Of a stretch of 64,000 nucleotides of DNA, positions 10,026 to 20,794 are shown piece after piece. The notes under the pieces are model-generated. The model was not told the origin of the DNA. It saw nothing but the letters and a program-made list of their open reading frames with translations, and searched no databases. The translations under genes and the position numbers were made by a program. The stretch's first letter is position 1; each line of letters opens with the position of its first letter. The stretch is from Rubellimicrobium sp. (lineage in GTDB: Bacteria > Pseudomonadota > Alphaproteobacteria > Rhodobacterales > Rhodobacteraceae), in NCBI GenBank assembly GCA_020852925.1, contig JADYZU010000027.1, positions 1-64,000 on the forward strand. Direction: 5' to 3'.

Positions 10026-10349
10026 TCACAGCGCGAACGAGGTGCCGCAGCCGCACGAGGCGCTCGCGTTCGGATTGTCGACCAGGAACCGCGCGCCGAT
10101 CAGTTCCTCGCTGAAGGTGATCGTCGCCCCCTCGAGAAACGGCAGCGAGACCGGATCGACCACCACCGCCTCGCCCGCGCCGCGCAGCACAAGGTCGTCC
10201 GCCGCCGGATCGTCAAGGGTGATGCGATACTGGAACCCCGAACAGCCGCCGCCCTCGACGGCGATGCGCAGGGCCTTGCCCTGCCGCGCGGCGCCGATCT
10301 CGGCCAGCCGGTCGAATGCGCGCGGGGTGACGGCGGGGGGCAGGGTCAT
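10026..10349 (-). CDS. erpA: iron-sulfur cluster insertion protein (A-type, HesB/IscA/ErpA)
   Basis: GGGCSGFQYRITLDDP and C-terminal SCGCGTSF. Confidence 0.9.
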   Translation of the reverse strand: MTLPPAVTPRAFDRLAEIGAARQGKALRIAVEGGGCSGFQYRITLDDPAADDLVLRGAGEAVVVDPVSLPFLEGATITFSEELIGARFLVDNPNASASCGCGTSFAL

Positions 10350-10387
10350 GGCGGTCTCCTTCACCCGGTCGACTATAGGACGCGGGC

Positions 10388-10460
10388 GGGGCCGGGGCAA
10401 CGGGGCCGGAAAAAGGGGACCGGAGAAAGGGCGCCGGAAAAAGGGGGCCGGAGTTAGGGG
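10388..10460. repeat. short tandem repeat (about 15 bp, 4 units) between divergent erpA and dgt
   Basis: GGGGCCGGAAAAAG / GGGGACCGGAGAAAG / GGCGCCGGAAAAAG / GGGGCCGGAGTTAG. Confidence 0.75.
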
Positions 10461-10533
10461 GCGCGCAAGGCCCTGTCACTTGCCCCCCGCGCGCGCTAAT
10501 GAAGGGAAAGCCCGCCTCCGGAGTTGCGCCCCC

Positions 10534-11712
10534 GTGCCCTGCCGCGCCCCCCATGCCTGCCGCCCGCAAGACAGCCGCGGCCGCCTCTACCCCGAGGAGG
10601 AATCGACCTTCCGTTCGCCCTGGCAGCGCGACCGCGACCGGATCATCCACTCCTCCGCCTTCCGCCGGCTCAAGCACAAGACCCAGGTCTTCATCGAACA
10701 CGAGGGCGACTACTACCGCACGCGCCTGACCCATTCGATCGAGGTGGCGCAGGTGGCGCGCACTGTGGCGGGCGCGCTCGGCCTCGACACCGACCTGACC
10801 GAGGCGGTGGCGCTGGCCCATGACCTGGGGCACCCGCCCTTCGGCCATACCGGCGAAGAGGCGCTGGACGCGCTGATGGCGCCCTATGGCGGCTTTGACC
10901 ACAACGCGCAGGCGATCCGGATCGTCACCTCGCTCGAGCGGCACTATGCGCTCTGGGACGGGCTGAACCTGACCTGGGAGACGCTCGAGGGCATCGCCAA
11001 GCACAACGGCCCGGTGGCCCCGCCCTGGCCGCATGCGCTCGCCGGATACAACGCCCGCCACGACCTCGACCTCGCCACCCATGCAAGCGCCGAGGCGCAG
11101 GTGGCCGCGCTCTCGGACGACATCGCCTATTCGCATCACGACCTGCACGACGGGCTGCGGGCCGAACTCTTCTCGACCGACGAACTGGCGACGCTGCCGG
11201 TGCTGGGCGACTGCTTTGCCGAGGTGGACCGCCGCTATCCCGGCCTGAACTACTACCGCCGCCGGCACGAGGCGCTCAGGCGCTTCTTCGGGATCCTGGT
11301 CGAGGATGTCATCACCCTTGCGCGCAGCACATTCGCCGAGGTGGCGCCGCAGGGCGCCGACGATGTGCGCCGCGCCGGACGGATGATGATCCGCTTCAGC
11401 CCGGGCCTGGCGCAGGACCTGCGCAGCATCCGCGACTTCCTGTTCCACCGCATGTATCGCGCCCCCGGCGTGGTGGCGATGCGGCGCGAGGTGACGCAGG
11501 TGATCCGCGACCTGTTCCCGCTGTTCATGGAGAATACCCGGGAACTGCCGAAACAATGGCGCAAGGACGTGGATGAGGCCGGGGACGAAACCGCGCTGGC
11601 CCGCATCGTCGCCGACTACATCGCCGGCATGACCGACCGCTTCGCGATCGAGACCCATGCCCGGCTGCTTGGTTCGGACATGGTCGAACGCACCCGCGCG
11701 CTGCGTGGCTGA
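10534..11712 (+). CDS. dgt: deoxyguanosinetriphosphate triphosphohydrolase-like protein
   Basis: FRSPWQRDRDRIIHSSAFRRLKHKTQVF; HDLGHPPFGHTGE HD motif; likely GTG start inside ORF 10042-11712. Confidence 0.92.
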   Translation: MPCRAPHACRPQDSRGRLYPEEESTFRSPWQRDRDRIIHSSAFRRLKHKTQVFIEHEGDYYRTRLTHSIEVAQVARTVAGALGLDTDLTEAVALAHDLGHPPFGHTGEEALDALMAPYGGFDHNAQAIRIVTSLERHYALWDGLNLTWETLEGIAKHNGPVAPPWPHALAGYNARHDLDLATHASAEAQVAALSDDIAYSHHDLHDGLRAELFSTDELATLPVLGDCFAEVDRRYPGLNYYRRRHEALRRFFGILVEDVITLARSTFAEVAPQGADDVRRAGRMMIRFSPGLAQDLRSIRDFLFHRMYRAPGVVAMRREVTQVIRDLFPLFMENTRELPKQWRKDVDEAGDETALARIVADYIAGMTDRFAIETHARLLGSDMVERTRALRG

Positions 11713-11718
11713 GGCCTG

Positions 11719-11895
11719 GCGGGGGGGCGCTGCCCCCCCGGGCCCTCGCGGGCCTCCCCCCCCGGGGTATTTCGGCAAAGATGAAGGGGGCCCCATTCAC
11801 CTTTGCCCCAAATACCCCCGCCGGAGGCAAACCGAGGCATTGCGCAGGCAATGCCGAGAGGAAAGGAATGCGCGCGCGACCAGCGCGCGCTCCGC
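11719..11895 (+). repeat. Composite intergenic palindromic repeat, copy C (downstream of dgt)
   Basis: GGGGGGGCGCTGCCCCCCC..GGGGTATTTCGGCAAAGATGAAGGGGGCCCCATTCACCTTTGCCCCAAATACCCCC..GGCATTGCGCAGGCAATGCC. Confidence 0.92.
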
Positions 11896-11982
11896 CGGAT
11901 CGGATGGGGCGGCGTTGACCCGGGGCGATGGCGTGGCTAGAGGGGCGGGGTCGGGCGCGGGGTCTGCGGCCGGGAGAACGAG

Positions 11983-13725
11983 ATGAACCTTTTCGCCGAA
12001 ATCCGCCTGCTGATCCTTGACCGCCTTGCCGCCCTGGCGGCCGAAGGCCGGTTGCCGCTGGGCCTGCCGTTCGATGCCGTCACGGTCGAGCCGCCGCGCG
12101 ATGCGGGGCATGGCGACATGGCCACCAATGCCGCGATGGTGCTGGCCAGGCCGGCGGGCCTGCCCCCGCGCGAGATCGCGGCGCTTCTGGCCGGGGCGCT
12201 GGAGGGAGAGCCGCGCATCGCCGGGATCCAGATCGCCGGGCCCGGTTTTCTCAACCTGCGGCTGGCGCCCGCGGTCTGGCAGGGGGTGGTGCGCGCGGTG
12301 CTGGCCGATCGCGACTACGGCCGCTCGGCCATCGGGGCCGGGTTGCGCGTCAATGTCGAATTCGTCTCGGCCAATCCCACCGGTCCGATGCATGTGGGCC
12401 ATGCCCGCGGCGCGGTCTTTGGCGATGCGCTGGCCAGCCTGCTGGAACATGCCGGCTACGAGGTGACGCGCGAATATTACATCAACGACGGCGGCGCGCA
12501 GGTCGATGTCCTGGCGCGGTCCGCCTACGAGCGCTACCGCGAGGCCTGCGGCGAGGCGCCCGAGATCGCCGAGGGGCTTTACCCCGGCGAATACCTGATC
12601 GAAGTGGGCGAGGCGCTGAAGCAGCGCCATGGCGACGCGCTCCTGCACAAGGACGAGGCGCACTGGCTGGACGAGGTGCGCGCATTCGCCACCGGACGCA
12701 TGATGGCCATGATCCGCGCCGATCTGGCCATGCTGGGCGTGCGCATGGATGTCTATTCCAGCGAGAAGGCGCTTTACGGTTCCGGCCGGATCGAGGCCGC
12801 GATCGAGCGGTTGCGCGGCCTGGGCCTCATCTACGAGGGCGTGCTCGAGCCGCCCAAGGGCAAGACCCCCGAGGATTGGGAGCCGCGGGTGCAGACCCTG
12901 TTCCGCTCGACCGCGCATGGCGACGATGTCGACCGGCCGGTGAAGAAGTCGGACGGATCCTGGACCTATTTCGCCCCCGACATCGCCTATCACTGGGACA
13001 AGGTCGAACGCGGTTATGACCAGCTCATCGACGTGTTCGGCGCCGACCACGGCGGCTATGTGAAGCGCATGAAGGCCGCGGTGGCCGCGCTTTCGGAGGG
13101 GCGCGTGCCGCTCGACATCAAGCTGATCCAGCTTGTGAAGCTCATGAAGGACGGCGAGCCCTTCAAGATGTCGAAGCGCGCCGGCAATTTCGTCACGCTG
13201 CGCGATGTGGTCGAACAGGCGGGCGCCGACGTGACGCGCTTTGTCATGCTCACGCGCAAGAACGATGCGCCGCTCGAGTTCGACTTCGCGCGCGTCCTTG
13301 AACAATCGCGCGAGAACCCGGTGTTCTATGTGCATTACGCCCATGCGCGGGTCATGTCGGTGCTGCGGCGCGCGGCCGAGGCGGGGATCGCCGCCGACGA
13401 CGCGACCCTGGCCGCCGCCGATCTCGCGCGCCTCTCGCATGAGGCCGAGCTGAAGGTCGCGCGGCGGATCGCCGAATGGCCGCGCGAGGTCGAGATTGCC
13501 GCGCGCGGCAACGAACCGCATCGCATCGCCTTCTATCTCTATGAACTTGCGTCCGATTTTCACGGCTTGTGGAATCGCGGCCATGACGAGACCGCGCTGC
13601 GGTTCGTGCAGGAGGGCGATCCGGCCACGTCGCAGGCGAAAATCGCCCTGGCGCGGGCGGTTTCCGTTGTCATTTCGTCCGCGCTGGGTATCCTTGGCGT
13701 GACCCCGGTGCACGAGATGCGGTGA
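11983..13725 (+). CDS. argS: arginyl-tRNA synthetase
   Basis: [20 protein letters not shown] (HIGH), [12 protein letters not shown] (KMSKS). Confidence 0.98.
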   Translation: MNLFAEIRLLILDRLAALAAEGRLPLGLPFDAVTVEPPRDAGHGDMATNAAMVLARPAGLPPREIAALLAGALEGEPRIAGIQIAGPGFLNLRLAPAVWQGVVRAVLADRDYGRSAIGAGLRVNVEFVSANPTGPMHVGHARGAVFGDALASLLEHAGYEVTREYYINDGGAQVDVLARSAYERYREACGEAPEIAEGLYPGEYLIEVGEALKQRHGDALLHKDEAHWLDEVRAFATGRMMAMIRADLAMLGVRMDVYSSEKALYGSGRIEAAIERLRGLGLIYEGVLEPPKGKTPEDWEPRVQTLFRSTAHGDDVDRPVKKSDGSWTYFAPDIAYHWDKVERGYDQLIDVFGADHGGYVKRMKAAVAALSEGRVPLDIKLIQLVKLMKDGEPFKMSKRAGNFVTLRDVVEQAGADVTRFVMLTRKNDAPLEFDFARVLEQSRENPVFYVHYAHARVMSVLRRAAEAGIAADDATLAAADLARLSHEAELKVARRIAEWPREVEIAARGNEPHRIAFYLYELASDFHGLWNRGHDETALRFVQEGDPATSQAKIALARAVSVVISSALGILGVTPVHEMR

Positions 13726-13804
13726 AACCGCGCCATTCCGGCGGTCGCGAGGCAAGCGGCAGACCGCGGCGGGGCCAGCCCCGGACCGCGGACATGAGGC
13801 GGGA

Positions 13805-14842
13805 ATGGCAGTTCTGAGCGACGGGCCCGGTCCCGGGCAAGGTCTGGGAGGAGTCCTGCGGGCGCAGGGCCGGATGACGCATCCGCGGCAGGACCGGCCG
13901 CGCCGGCATCCACAACCGGAGGTCCGCGCGGCGCCCCTGGGCGCGCGCGTGGCGGCGCTGACCCGGATGGCGGGGGCGGCGGCCTCGATCGGGCTTGTGC
14001 TCGGGGTCGGGGTCTGGGGCTATCGGCTGATGATGCGCGATGTCACCGGCATTCCGGTGGTGCGCGCCATGGCCGGGCCGATGCGGATCGCGCCCGAGGA
14101 TCCGGGGGGCGCGATCGCGGATCATACCGGGCTTGCGGTGAATGCGATCGCCGCCGTGGGCGCCGCCGCCGCGCCCGAGGACATGCTCACGCTGGCGCCC
14201 GCCGCCGATGCGCTGCTGCCCGAGGATCTCGAGGCGGCCGGTCAAGATCCCGGTCCCGGCGCCGGCGGGGCGGCCGCCGAGGCCGCCATCGCCCCCGGCG
14301 CCGAAGGCGGCACGATGAGTGCCGAGGATGTGCTGGCCCTTGCCGACATGATTGCGGCGGGGGTCGATCCGCTGGAACCGCTGGCGCAGGCGGACGGGGG
14401 CACGGCGCCGGCCGCCGCCACCGCCGCCGCCGCCGCTGCGCCGGTCGTGGTCATCCCCGCCGATGTGCCGGGGGTCGCGGTGTCGTTGCGGCCGCATCCG
14501 CGTCCGGCGCAGGCGGCGGCCCTTGCCGCCGCCGCCGTCGCGCCTGCCGTCGCCCCCGCCCTCCCCGCTGTGACCACCGGAAGCATTCCTGCCGGCAGCA
14601 CCCTCGTGCAGTTCGGCGCGTTCGAGACCGCCCAGCTTGCCGCCGAGGAATGGGACCGGCTCCATGCACGGTTCGGCAGTTTCCTCGGGCCGCTCGACCG
14701 GGTGATCCAGGAGGCGGCTTCGGGCGGGCGGGTGTTCTACCGGCTGCGCGCCGTAGGCTTTGCCGACATGGCCGAGGCGCGGCGGCTGTGCACCGCGCTC
14801 ATTGCCGAAGGGGTGGACTGCATCCCCACCGTCGAGGGATGA
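13805..14842 (+). CDS. SPOR domain-containing protein
   Basis: Single TM near N-terminus, Ala/Pro-rich linker, C-terminal STLVQFGAFETAQLAAEEWDRL..VFYRLRAVGFADMAEARRLC. Confidence 0.88.
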   Translation: MAVLSDGPGPGQGLGGVLRAQGRMTHPRQDRPRRHPQPEVRAAPLGARVAALTRMAGAAASIGLVLGVGVWGYRLMMRDVTGIPVVRAMAGPMRIAPEDPGGAIADHTGLAVNAIAAVGAAAAPEDMLTLAPAADALLPEDLEAAGQDPGPGAGGAAAEAAIAPGAEGGTMSAEDVLALADMIAAGVDPLEPLAQADGGTAPAAATAAAAAAPVVVIPADVPGVAVSLRPHPRPAQAAALAAAAVAPAVAPALPAVTTGSIPAGSTLVQFGAFETAQLAAEEWDRLHARFGSFLGPLDRVIQEAASGGRVFYRLRAVGFADMAEARRLCTALIAEGVDCIPTVEG

Positions 14843-15858
14843 GCGCGCCGCGCGCCGCCGTTCTGGGCGTGTCGGGGCCGGTCCTGCTGCCGCAGGAGCG
14901 CGATTTCCTGCGCGCGGCCGATCCCTGGGGGTTCATCCTGTTCGCGCGCAATGTCGTGGACCCGGATCAGGTGCGCGCCCTTACCGCCGATCTGCGCGAA
15001 GCGGTCGGGCGGGCGGCGCCGGTCCTCATCGACCAGGAGGGCGGGCGCGTGCAGCGCCTGCGCGCGCCGCACTGGCGCGAATACCGGCCCGCGCTGGACC
15101 AGATGGCGCGCGCGCGCGATCCGCTGCGCGGGCAATGGCTGCGCAACCGGCTCATTGCCGCCGAACTGGCGGCGGTCGGCATCGACGTGAACTGCGCCCC
15201 CCTTGCCGATCTGGTCGAGGAGGGGACGCATCCGGTGCTGCTGAACCGGCTTTACGGCGGCGACGTGGCCACCGTCACCGCCGCCGCCCGGGCCGCCGCC
15301 GACGGGCTCATGGCCGGGGGGGTGCTGCCGGTGCTGAAACATGTGCCGGGCTACGGCCGGGCGCGGGTGGACAGCCATCTGGCCCTGCCGCGCGTCACCG
15401 CGCCTCTGGCCGAGTTGCGCGCGCGCGACTTTGCCCCGTTCCGGGCGCTGGCCGATCTGCCCATGGCGATGTCGGCGCATATCGTGGTCGCGGCGCTTGA
15501 TCCGGACCGGCCCGCCACCACCTCGCCCCTTGTCATGGCCGAGGTGCGCGGCTGGATCGGGATGGATGCGCTCATGATCACGGACGATCTGTCGATGGAG
15601 GCCCTCTCGGGCGGGATCGGCGCGCGCGCGGCGCAGGCGCTGGCGGCGGGTTGCGACATCGCGTTGCACAGCAACGGCCGCCTTGCGGAAATGGAAGAGG
15701 TCATCGCGGCCAGTCCGGCCCTGGCGGGCGATTCCCTGCGCCGCGCCGGGCGTGCCCTTGCCGCGCGCAAACCGGCGGAACCCTGCGATGCCGATGCCTT
15801 GTGGCGCGAACTTCAGGCATTGCTCGGGGATGACGCGCCGCCGGTTGCCCGGGCATGA
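14839..15858 (+). CDS. nagZ: beta-N-acetylhexosaminidase (GH3)
   Basis: LIDQEGGRVQRLRAPHW; LKHVPGYGRARVDSHLALP; MITDDLSMEAL; ATGA overlap with upstream gene. Confidence 0.95.
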   Translation: MSAPRAAVLGVSGPVLLPQERDFLRAADPWGFILFARNVVDPDQVRALTADLREAVGRAAPVLIDQEGGRVQRLRAPHWREYRPALDQMARARDPLRGQWLRNRLIAAELAAVGIDVNCAPLADLVEEGTHPVLLNRLYGGDVATVTAAARAAADGLMAGGVLPVLKHVPGYGRARVDSHLALPRVTAPLAELRARDFAPFRALADLPMAMSAHIVVAALDPDRPATTSPLVMAEVRGWIGMDALMITDDLSMEALSGGIGARAAQALAAGCDIALHSNGRLAEMEEVIAASPALAGDSLRRAGRALAARKPAEPCDADALWRELQALLGDDAPPVARA

Positions 15859-16640
15859 ACGATCCCGGCCCGGACCTGCCGCAACCCGGTCCTGCGCGGG
15901 ACGAGGCCTTCATCGTCGACGTGGACGGGTTCGAGGGGCCGCTTGACCTGCTGCTCACGCTCGCGCGGGGGCAGAAGGTGGACCTGCGGCAGATCTCGGT
16001 GCTGGCGCTGGCCGAGCAATACCTGACCTTCGTCGAGAAGGCCCGCACCTTGCGCATCGAACTGGCGGCCGACTATCTGGTGATGGCGGCCTGGCTGGCC
16101 TGGCTCAAGTCGCGGCTGCTGCTGCCGCCCGATCCCGCCGGCGACGGCCCGAGCGCCGAGGACATGGCCGGGCATCTGGCCTGGCAACTGGCCCGGCTCG
16201 AGGCGATGCGCGAGGCGGGGGCCTGGCTCATGGCGCGGCCGCGCCTCGGGCAGGAGGTCTTTGCGCGCGGGCAGGCCCACGAGGCCGCGACCGCCCGGGT
16301 CATCCGGCACGAGGCCAGCCTGCTGGACCTGCTGCGCGCCTATGCGCGGCTGCGCACCCGCGACGATTTCCGGCCGCTGGTCCTTGACCGGGAAAACCTG
16401 ATGACGATGGAACAGGCGCTGGAGCGGCTGCGGGCGGTGCTGGGCACGGTGCCGGGCTGGCGCGACCTGCGGGACTGGCTGCCCGAAGGGTGGCGCGCAG
16501 GCGGCATCCGCCTGCGGTCGGCGCAGGCATCGACGCTTGCCGCATCGCTGCAACTGGTGAAGGAGGGGCTGGCCGAGATCCGGCAGGACCGGGCCTTTGG
16601 TCCGCTGGAAATCCGCGCGCGCCCGAAGGGAGAGGCATGA
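15855..16640 (+). CDS. scpA: segregation and condensation protein A
   Basis: FEGPLDLLLTLARGQKVDL; AADYLVMAAWLAWLKSRLLLP. Confidence 0.95.
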   Translation: MNDPGPDLPQPGPARDEAFIVDVDGFEGPLDLLLTLARGQKVDLRQISVLALAEQYLTFVEKARTLRIELAADYLVMAAWLAWLKSRLLLPPDPAGDGPSAEDMAGHLAWQLARLEAMREAGAWLMARPRLGQEVFARGQAHEAATARVIRHEASLLDLLRAYARLRTRDDFRPLVLDRENLMTMEQALERLRAVLGTVPGWRDLRDWLPEGWRAGGIRLRSAQASTLAASLQLVKEGLAEIRQDRAFGPLEIRARPKGEA

Positions 16641-17335
16641 GCGGCGCCGGCGATACCCCCCCGCTGTTCACGCCGCCCCCGGCCGAGGAGCAGGAGCGCA
16701 TGGTCGAGGCGGTGCTGTTCGCCGCGGCGGTGCCGGTGACGCTGGCGGAACTGGCGGGGCGGCTGCCGCATGGGTCGGACCCGGCCAGGGCGCTGGCCGC
16801 GCTGGCGCGCCGCTATGCCGGGCGGGGCGTGGAACTGCGCCGGGTGGGCGATGCCTGGGCGCTGCGCACCGCGCCCGATCTGGGCTTTCTCATGCGCCGC
16901 GAGGTGGTCGAGGCCCGCCGCCTCTCGCGAGCCGGGATCGAGACGCTGGCCATCGTCGCCTATCACCAGCCCGTCACCCGCGCCGAGATCGAGGAGATCC
17001 GTGGCGTCGCGGTCAGTCGCGGCACGCTCGATCTGCTGATCGAACTGGGCTGGGTGGGCCTTGGCCGGCGGCGGATGACGCCGGGGCGACCGGCGACCTT
17101 TGTCGTGACCGAGGCGTTCCTCGATCATTTCGGCCTTGAAAGCGCGCGCGACCTGCCGGGGCTGAAGGAATTGCGCGCCGCCGGCCTGCTCGAGAACCGG
17201 CCGCCGCCCGGCACCGGCCTGCCGGGCGAAGGCGAGGGCGAGGGCGGCGGGGAAGAGGCCGGGGAGGACCAGCCCTCGCTCTTCGACGACGACGACGGGG
17301 ACGAGAGCGGGGCAGGGGGCGGGGAGGCGCGATGA
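16637..17335 (+). CDS. scpB: segregation and condensation protein B
   Basis: VEAVLFAAAVPVTLAELA; LAIVAYHQPVTRAEIEEIRGV; GRPATFVVTEAFLDHFGL. Confidence 0.95.
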   Translation: MSGAGDTPPLFTPPPAEEQERMVEAVLFAAAVPVTLAELAGRLPHGSDPARALAALARRYAGRGVELRRVGDAWALRTAPDLGFLMRREVVEARRLSRAGIETLAIVAYHQPVTRAEIEEIRGVAVSRGTLDLLIELGWVGLGRRRMTPGRPATFVVTEAFLDHFGLESARDLPGLKELRAAGLLENRPPPGTGLPGEGEGEGGGEEAGEDQPSLFDDDDGDESGAGGGEAR

Positions 17336-17463
17336 TCCTGCGCCTCGTGATCCGGACGCTGCGGGTGTCCCTGCGGGTGCTTCTGCTGGTGATCGGCCTT
17401 CTGCCGGGCGGTCGCCCGGTCGCCCGGATCTTGCGGCTGTGCCTGCGGCTGATGCGCCTGTGA
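17332..17463 (+). CDS. 43-aa Leu/Arg/Val-rich microprotein ORF coupled to scpB
   Basis: ATGA overlap with scpB stop; MILRLVIRTLRVSLRVLLLVIGLLPGGRPVARILRLCLRLMRL. Confidence 0.45.
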   Translation: MILRLVIRTLRVSLRVLLLVIGLLPGGRPVARILRLCLRLMRL

Positions 17464-17469
17464 CCGGGG

Positions 17470-18546
17470 TCAGGGCCGGAACTGCTTGGCCAGTTTCAGC
17501 CCCTGACCCTGATAGTTCGAGGCGATGCCGCTGCCGTAAAGGCGCGCGGGCACCTCGCTCATGCGTTCATAGACCAGCCGCCCCACCACCTGCCCGTGTT
17601 CGAGGGCGAAGGGCGATTCGTGGGCCCGCACCTCGAGCACCCCGCGCGATCCGGCGCCCCCCGCAGCGGCATGGCCGAAACCGGGATCGAAGAACCCCGC
17701 GTAATGCACGCGGAATTCGCCCGCCATGGCGGTATAGGGCGCCATCTCGGCGGCGTGGTCGGGCGGGATCGTCACCGATTCGCGGCTGACGAGGATGTAG
17801 AACGCCCCCGGATCGAGGATGATCTGGCCGCGTTCGGCATGCACCTCTTCCCAGAAGTCGCGCGCGGGGTAATGCCCGATCCGGTCAAGGTCGATCACGC
17901 CGGTATGCGGCTTGGCCCGCCAGCCGGCCAGCGTGCCCTGCCTTGGCGCCAGATCGACCGAAAACCCGAGACCCCCGGCAATGAACGGCTCCCCGTCCAC
18001 CAGCGGCACCTGCCGGTGCAGCGCCGCCAGCGCCGCATCGTCGAGCGTGGCCTGCCCGTGGCGGAACCGGACCTGGTTGAGCCGCTGCCCGCTGCGCACC
18101 AGCACCGAAAACGAGCGCGGGCAGATTTCGGCCCAGAGCGGCCCGTGATAGCCCGGCGCGATGCGGTCGAATTCGGTGCCGCCATCGGTGATGGTCCGCG
18201 TGAGCAGATCGAGCCGGCCGGTCGAACTCTTGGCATTGGCCACCGCCGAAATCCCGTCGGGCAGCGCCAGCGATTCCATGAGCGGCACCAGATAGACGCA
18301 GCCCTTTTCCAGCACCGCGCCCTGGGTCAGGTCCATGCGGTGCATCTCGAACTCGGCGATGCGGTCCGCGACGCGCCGCCCCCCGCCCGCAAGGAACGAG
18401 GCCCGCATCCGGTAGGCCACCGGGCCCAGCCGCAAATCCAGGCTGGCCGGTTGCACCTGCGCGGGCAGGATCGGGGCGGCGGCGGCGATGGTGCCGGCGC
18501 CGATCATCCGTTCGATTTCCTGACAGGGCAGGACGCCGCTGGCCAT
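17470..18546 (-). CDS. dcd: 2'-deoxycytidine 5'-triphosphate deaminase (long alphaproteobacterial form)
   Basis: LPAQVQPASLDLRLG; ANAKSSTGRLDLLTRTITDGGTEFDRI; duplicated dUTPase-like fold. Confidence 0.9.
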   Translation of the reverse strand: MASGVLPCQEIERMIGAGTIAAAAPILPAQVQPASLDLRLGPVAYRMRASFLAGGGRRVADRIAEFEMHRMDLTQGAVLEKGCVYLVPLMESLALPDGISAVANAKSSTGRLDLLTRTITDGGTEFDRIAPGYHGPLWAEICPRSFSVLVRSGQRLNQVRFRHGQATLDDAALAALHRQVPLVDGEPFIAGGLGFSVDLAPRQGTLAGWRAKPHTGVIDLDRIGHYPARDFWEEVHAERGQIILDPGAFYILVSRESVTIPPDHAAEMAPYTAMAGEFRVHYAGFFDPGFGHAAAGGAGSRGVLEVRAHESPFALEHGQVVGRLVYERMSEVPARLYGSGIASNYQGQGLKLAKQFRP

Positions 18547-18599
18547 GGCAGACCCCCGATATGCAAACGCCCGCCGCACGGGGCGGACGGGCGGTTTCA

Positions 18600-18676
18600 T
18601 GGTCGGGCTAGCAGGACTTGAACCTGCGACCTTCTGTCCCCCAGACAGACGCGCTACCAGGCTGCGCTATAGCCCG
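18600..18676 (-). tRNA. tRNA-Pro(GGG)
   Basis: Reverse strand CGGGCTATAGCGCAGCCTGGTAGCGCGTCTGTCTGGGGGACAGAAGGTCGCAGGTTCAAGTCCTGCTAGCCCGACCA; 7-bp acceptor stem, anticodon GGG, encoded CCA. Confidence 0.97.
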
Positions 18677-18766
18677 ACTGACGCGCCTTCTAGCGGAACC
18701 TGCGGCAAGGGCAAGGCGAAAATGCCGCCGGTTCACCGATGCTTGCCCGCCGGGTTTCCTGCCCGC

Positions 18767-19396
18767 TCATTCCCCCGCCATGCGCGCCCGCAGCGCGGCC
18801 AGACGCGCGACCAGCGGCACGATCCGCGCCCGGCGCCGCGCAGGCGGCGGCGCGGACAGCCGCAGCACCGGCCCGAGGATGCCGGCCCGATACCCCGCGC
18901 CCGGGGCAGCGGCGGCGGGGGCAGCAGGGGCAGGGGTGGCGGGGGCAGGGGCGGCGGCGGCAGCGGCGGCCGGCGCCGCTGGCGCGGTCAGGTCGGGCTG
19001 ATGGCCGGCGGCCCGGTCGGGGAACGCCGGCGCCTGCCCCTCCTGCGCCAGCATGTCGTCGTCGGGGGCCGGGTCGTCGCCCGGTCCGGCCTCGGGCAGG
19101 GGCACGCCGCCGGCCGCCGCCTGCACCGGCGGCGACAGTTGCGCGACATGGCGCACGCCCTGTTCGCGCAGCAGTTTCTGCACGCCCTTGATGGTCATGC
19201 CCTCTTCGTGCAGCAGCGTCTTGATCCCGCCCAGCAGCGCCATGTCCTCGGGCCGGTAGTAACGCCGGCCGCCGGCGCGTTTCACCGGGCGGATCTGGCT
19301 GAACTTCGATTCCCAGAAGCGCAGCACATGGGCCGGGGTGTCCAGCCAGTCGGAGACCTCGCTGATGGTGCGGAATGCCTCGTCCGACTTGCTCAC
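18767..19396 (-). CDS. MerR family transcriptional regulator
   Basis: [48 protein letters not shown]. Confidence 0.92.
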   Translation of the reverse strand: MSKSDEAFRTISEVSDWLDTPAHVLRFWESKFSQIRPVKRAGGRRYYRPEDMALLGGIKTLLHEEGMTIKGVQKLLREQGVRHVAQLSPPVQAAAGGVPLPEAGPGDDPAPDDDMLAQEGQAPAFPDRAAGHQPDLTAPAAPAAAAAAAPAPATPAPAAPAAAAPGAGYRAGILGPVLRLSAPPPARRRARIVPLVARLAALRARMAGE

Positions 19397-19408
19397 CCGG
19401 CCCTCCCG

Positions 19409-19708
19409 TCAGCCCTCGGCCCTGGCCACGCGGGCCTTCATCAGATGCGACGGCCGGAAGGACAGCACCCGGCGCGGATGGATCGGCACCTCCTGCCCGG
19501 TCTTGGGATTGCGCCCGACGCGGGCGGCCTTCTCGCGCACCGAGAAGGTGCCGAAGGACGAGATCTTGACCGATTCGCCGCGCACCAGGGCGTCCGACAC
19601 ATGCTGGAGCACCGATTCGACCAGTTCCGAACTGTCGTTGCGCGACAGGCCGACAGCCGCATGGACGGCCTCGGCCAGATCCATCCGGGTCAACGTCTTG
19701 TCCGACAT
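19409..19708 (-). CDS. ihfA: integration host factor subunit alpha
   Basis: [53 protein letters not shown]. Confidence 0.96.
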   Translation of the reverse strand: MSDKTLTRMDLAEAVHAAVGLSRNDSSELVESVLQHVSDALVRGESVKISSFGTFSVREKAARVGRNPKTGQEVPIHPRRVLSFRPSHLMKARVARAEG

Positions 19709-19822
19709 GATGATCCCCCTGTTTTCCCGACTCTTAGACGAAGCGGCAAGCCGCCGTCAATATCAAGGGCTTGGCCGCGGGGGCCGCGGCAGGAGAGGGC
19801 AGGGCGCGCGGGGCGGCGGGCG

Positions 19823-20794
19823 CTACCAGCGCAGGACGACCGAACCCCAGGCCAGCCCGCCGCCGATCGCCTCGATCACGACGACCTGGCCGGGCCGGAT
19901 CTGCCCGCGCCCGACCCCGACCGACAGCGCCAGCGGGATCGACGCGGCCGAGGTGTTGCCGTGGTCCTGCACCGTCAGCACCACCCGCTCGAGCGGCACC
20001 TGCATGCGCTGCGCGGTGGCAGTGATGATGCGCAGATTGGCCTGATGCGGCACGATCCAGTCCACATCCTGCGGCCCCAGCCCGGCCCGATCCAGCGCTT
20101 CATGCGCGGTTTCGGCCAGTTTCTCGACCGCGTGACGGAACACTTCGCGGCCCTGCATGCGCAGATGGCCGGTGGTCCCGGTCGAGGTGCCGCCATCGAC
20201 ATGGAGGATGTCGCGGAACCGCCCGTCCGAATGCAGGTCGGCCGACAGGAGGCCACGATCCGCGTTCGTCCCCGTGCCCTCGGCCGCCTCGAGGATCAGC
20301 GCGCCGGCCCCGTCCCCGAAGAGCACGCAGGTCGACCGGTCGGTCCAGTCCATCAGCCGCGAGAAGATCTCGGCGCCGATCACCAGCACGCGCCGGGCCC
20401 GGCCGGCGACGATCAGCGCATCGGCGGTGGTCAGCGCATAGACAAAGCCCGCGCAGACCGCCTGCACGTCAAAGGCAAAGCCGTGCTCCATCTCCAGCGC
20501 CGCCTGCACCATGGTCGCGGTGGCGGGAAAGGTGAGGTCGGGGGTGGATGTGGCCAGCACGATCGCGTCGATGTCGGCCGGCCCCAGCCCCGCCGAATCG
20601 AGGGCGGCGCGCGCCGCCTGCGTGGCCAGATCCGAGGTCAGTTGCCCCTCGGCCGCGAAATGGCGCCGCTCGATCCCGGAACGGGTGCGGATCCATTCGT
20701 CCGAGGTATCGACCAGCGATTCGAATTCGGCATTGGGCACCACCCGCTCGGGCAGGCAATGGCCCACCCCCCGCACCACCGAACGCACCGTCAT
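19823..20794 (-). CDS. fabH: beta-ketoacyl-ACP synthase III
   Basis: [51 protein letters not shown]. Confidence 0.96.
   Translation of the reverse strand: MTVRSVVRGVGHCLPERVVPNAEFESLVDTSDEWIRTRSGIERRHFAAEGQLTSDLATQAARAALDSAGLGPADIDAIVLATSTPDLTFPATATMVQAALEMEHGFAFDVQAVCAGFVYALTTADALIVAGRARRVLVIGAEIFSRLMDWTDRSTCVLFGDGAGALILEAAEGTGTNADRGLLSADLHSDGRFRDILHVDGGTSTGTTGHLRMQGREVFRHAVEKLAETAHEALDRAGLGPQDVDWIVPHQANLRIITATAQRMQVPLERVVLTVQDHGNTSAASIPLALSVGVGRGQIRPGQVVVIEAIGGGLAWGSVVLRW

Noticed and set aside
11850-11982. Transposon end or insertion sequence at copy C
   Set aside because: No transposase ORF, no target-site duplication discernible; repeat behaves as 3'-end element
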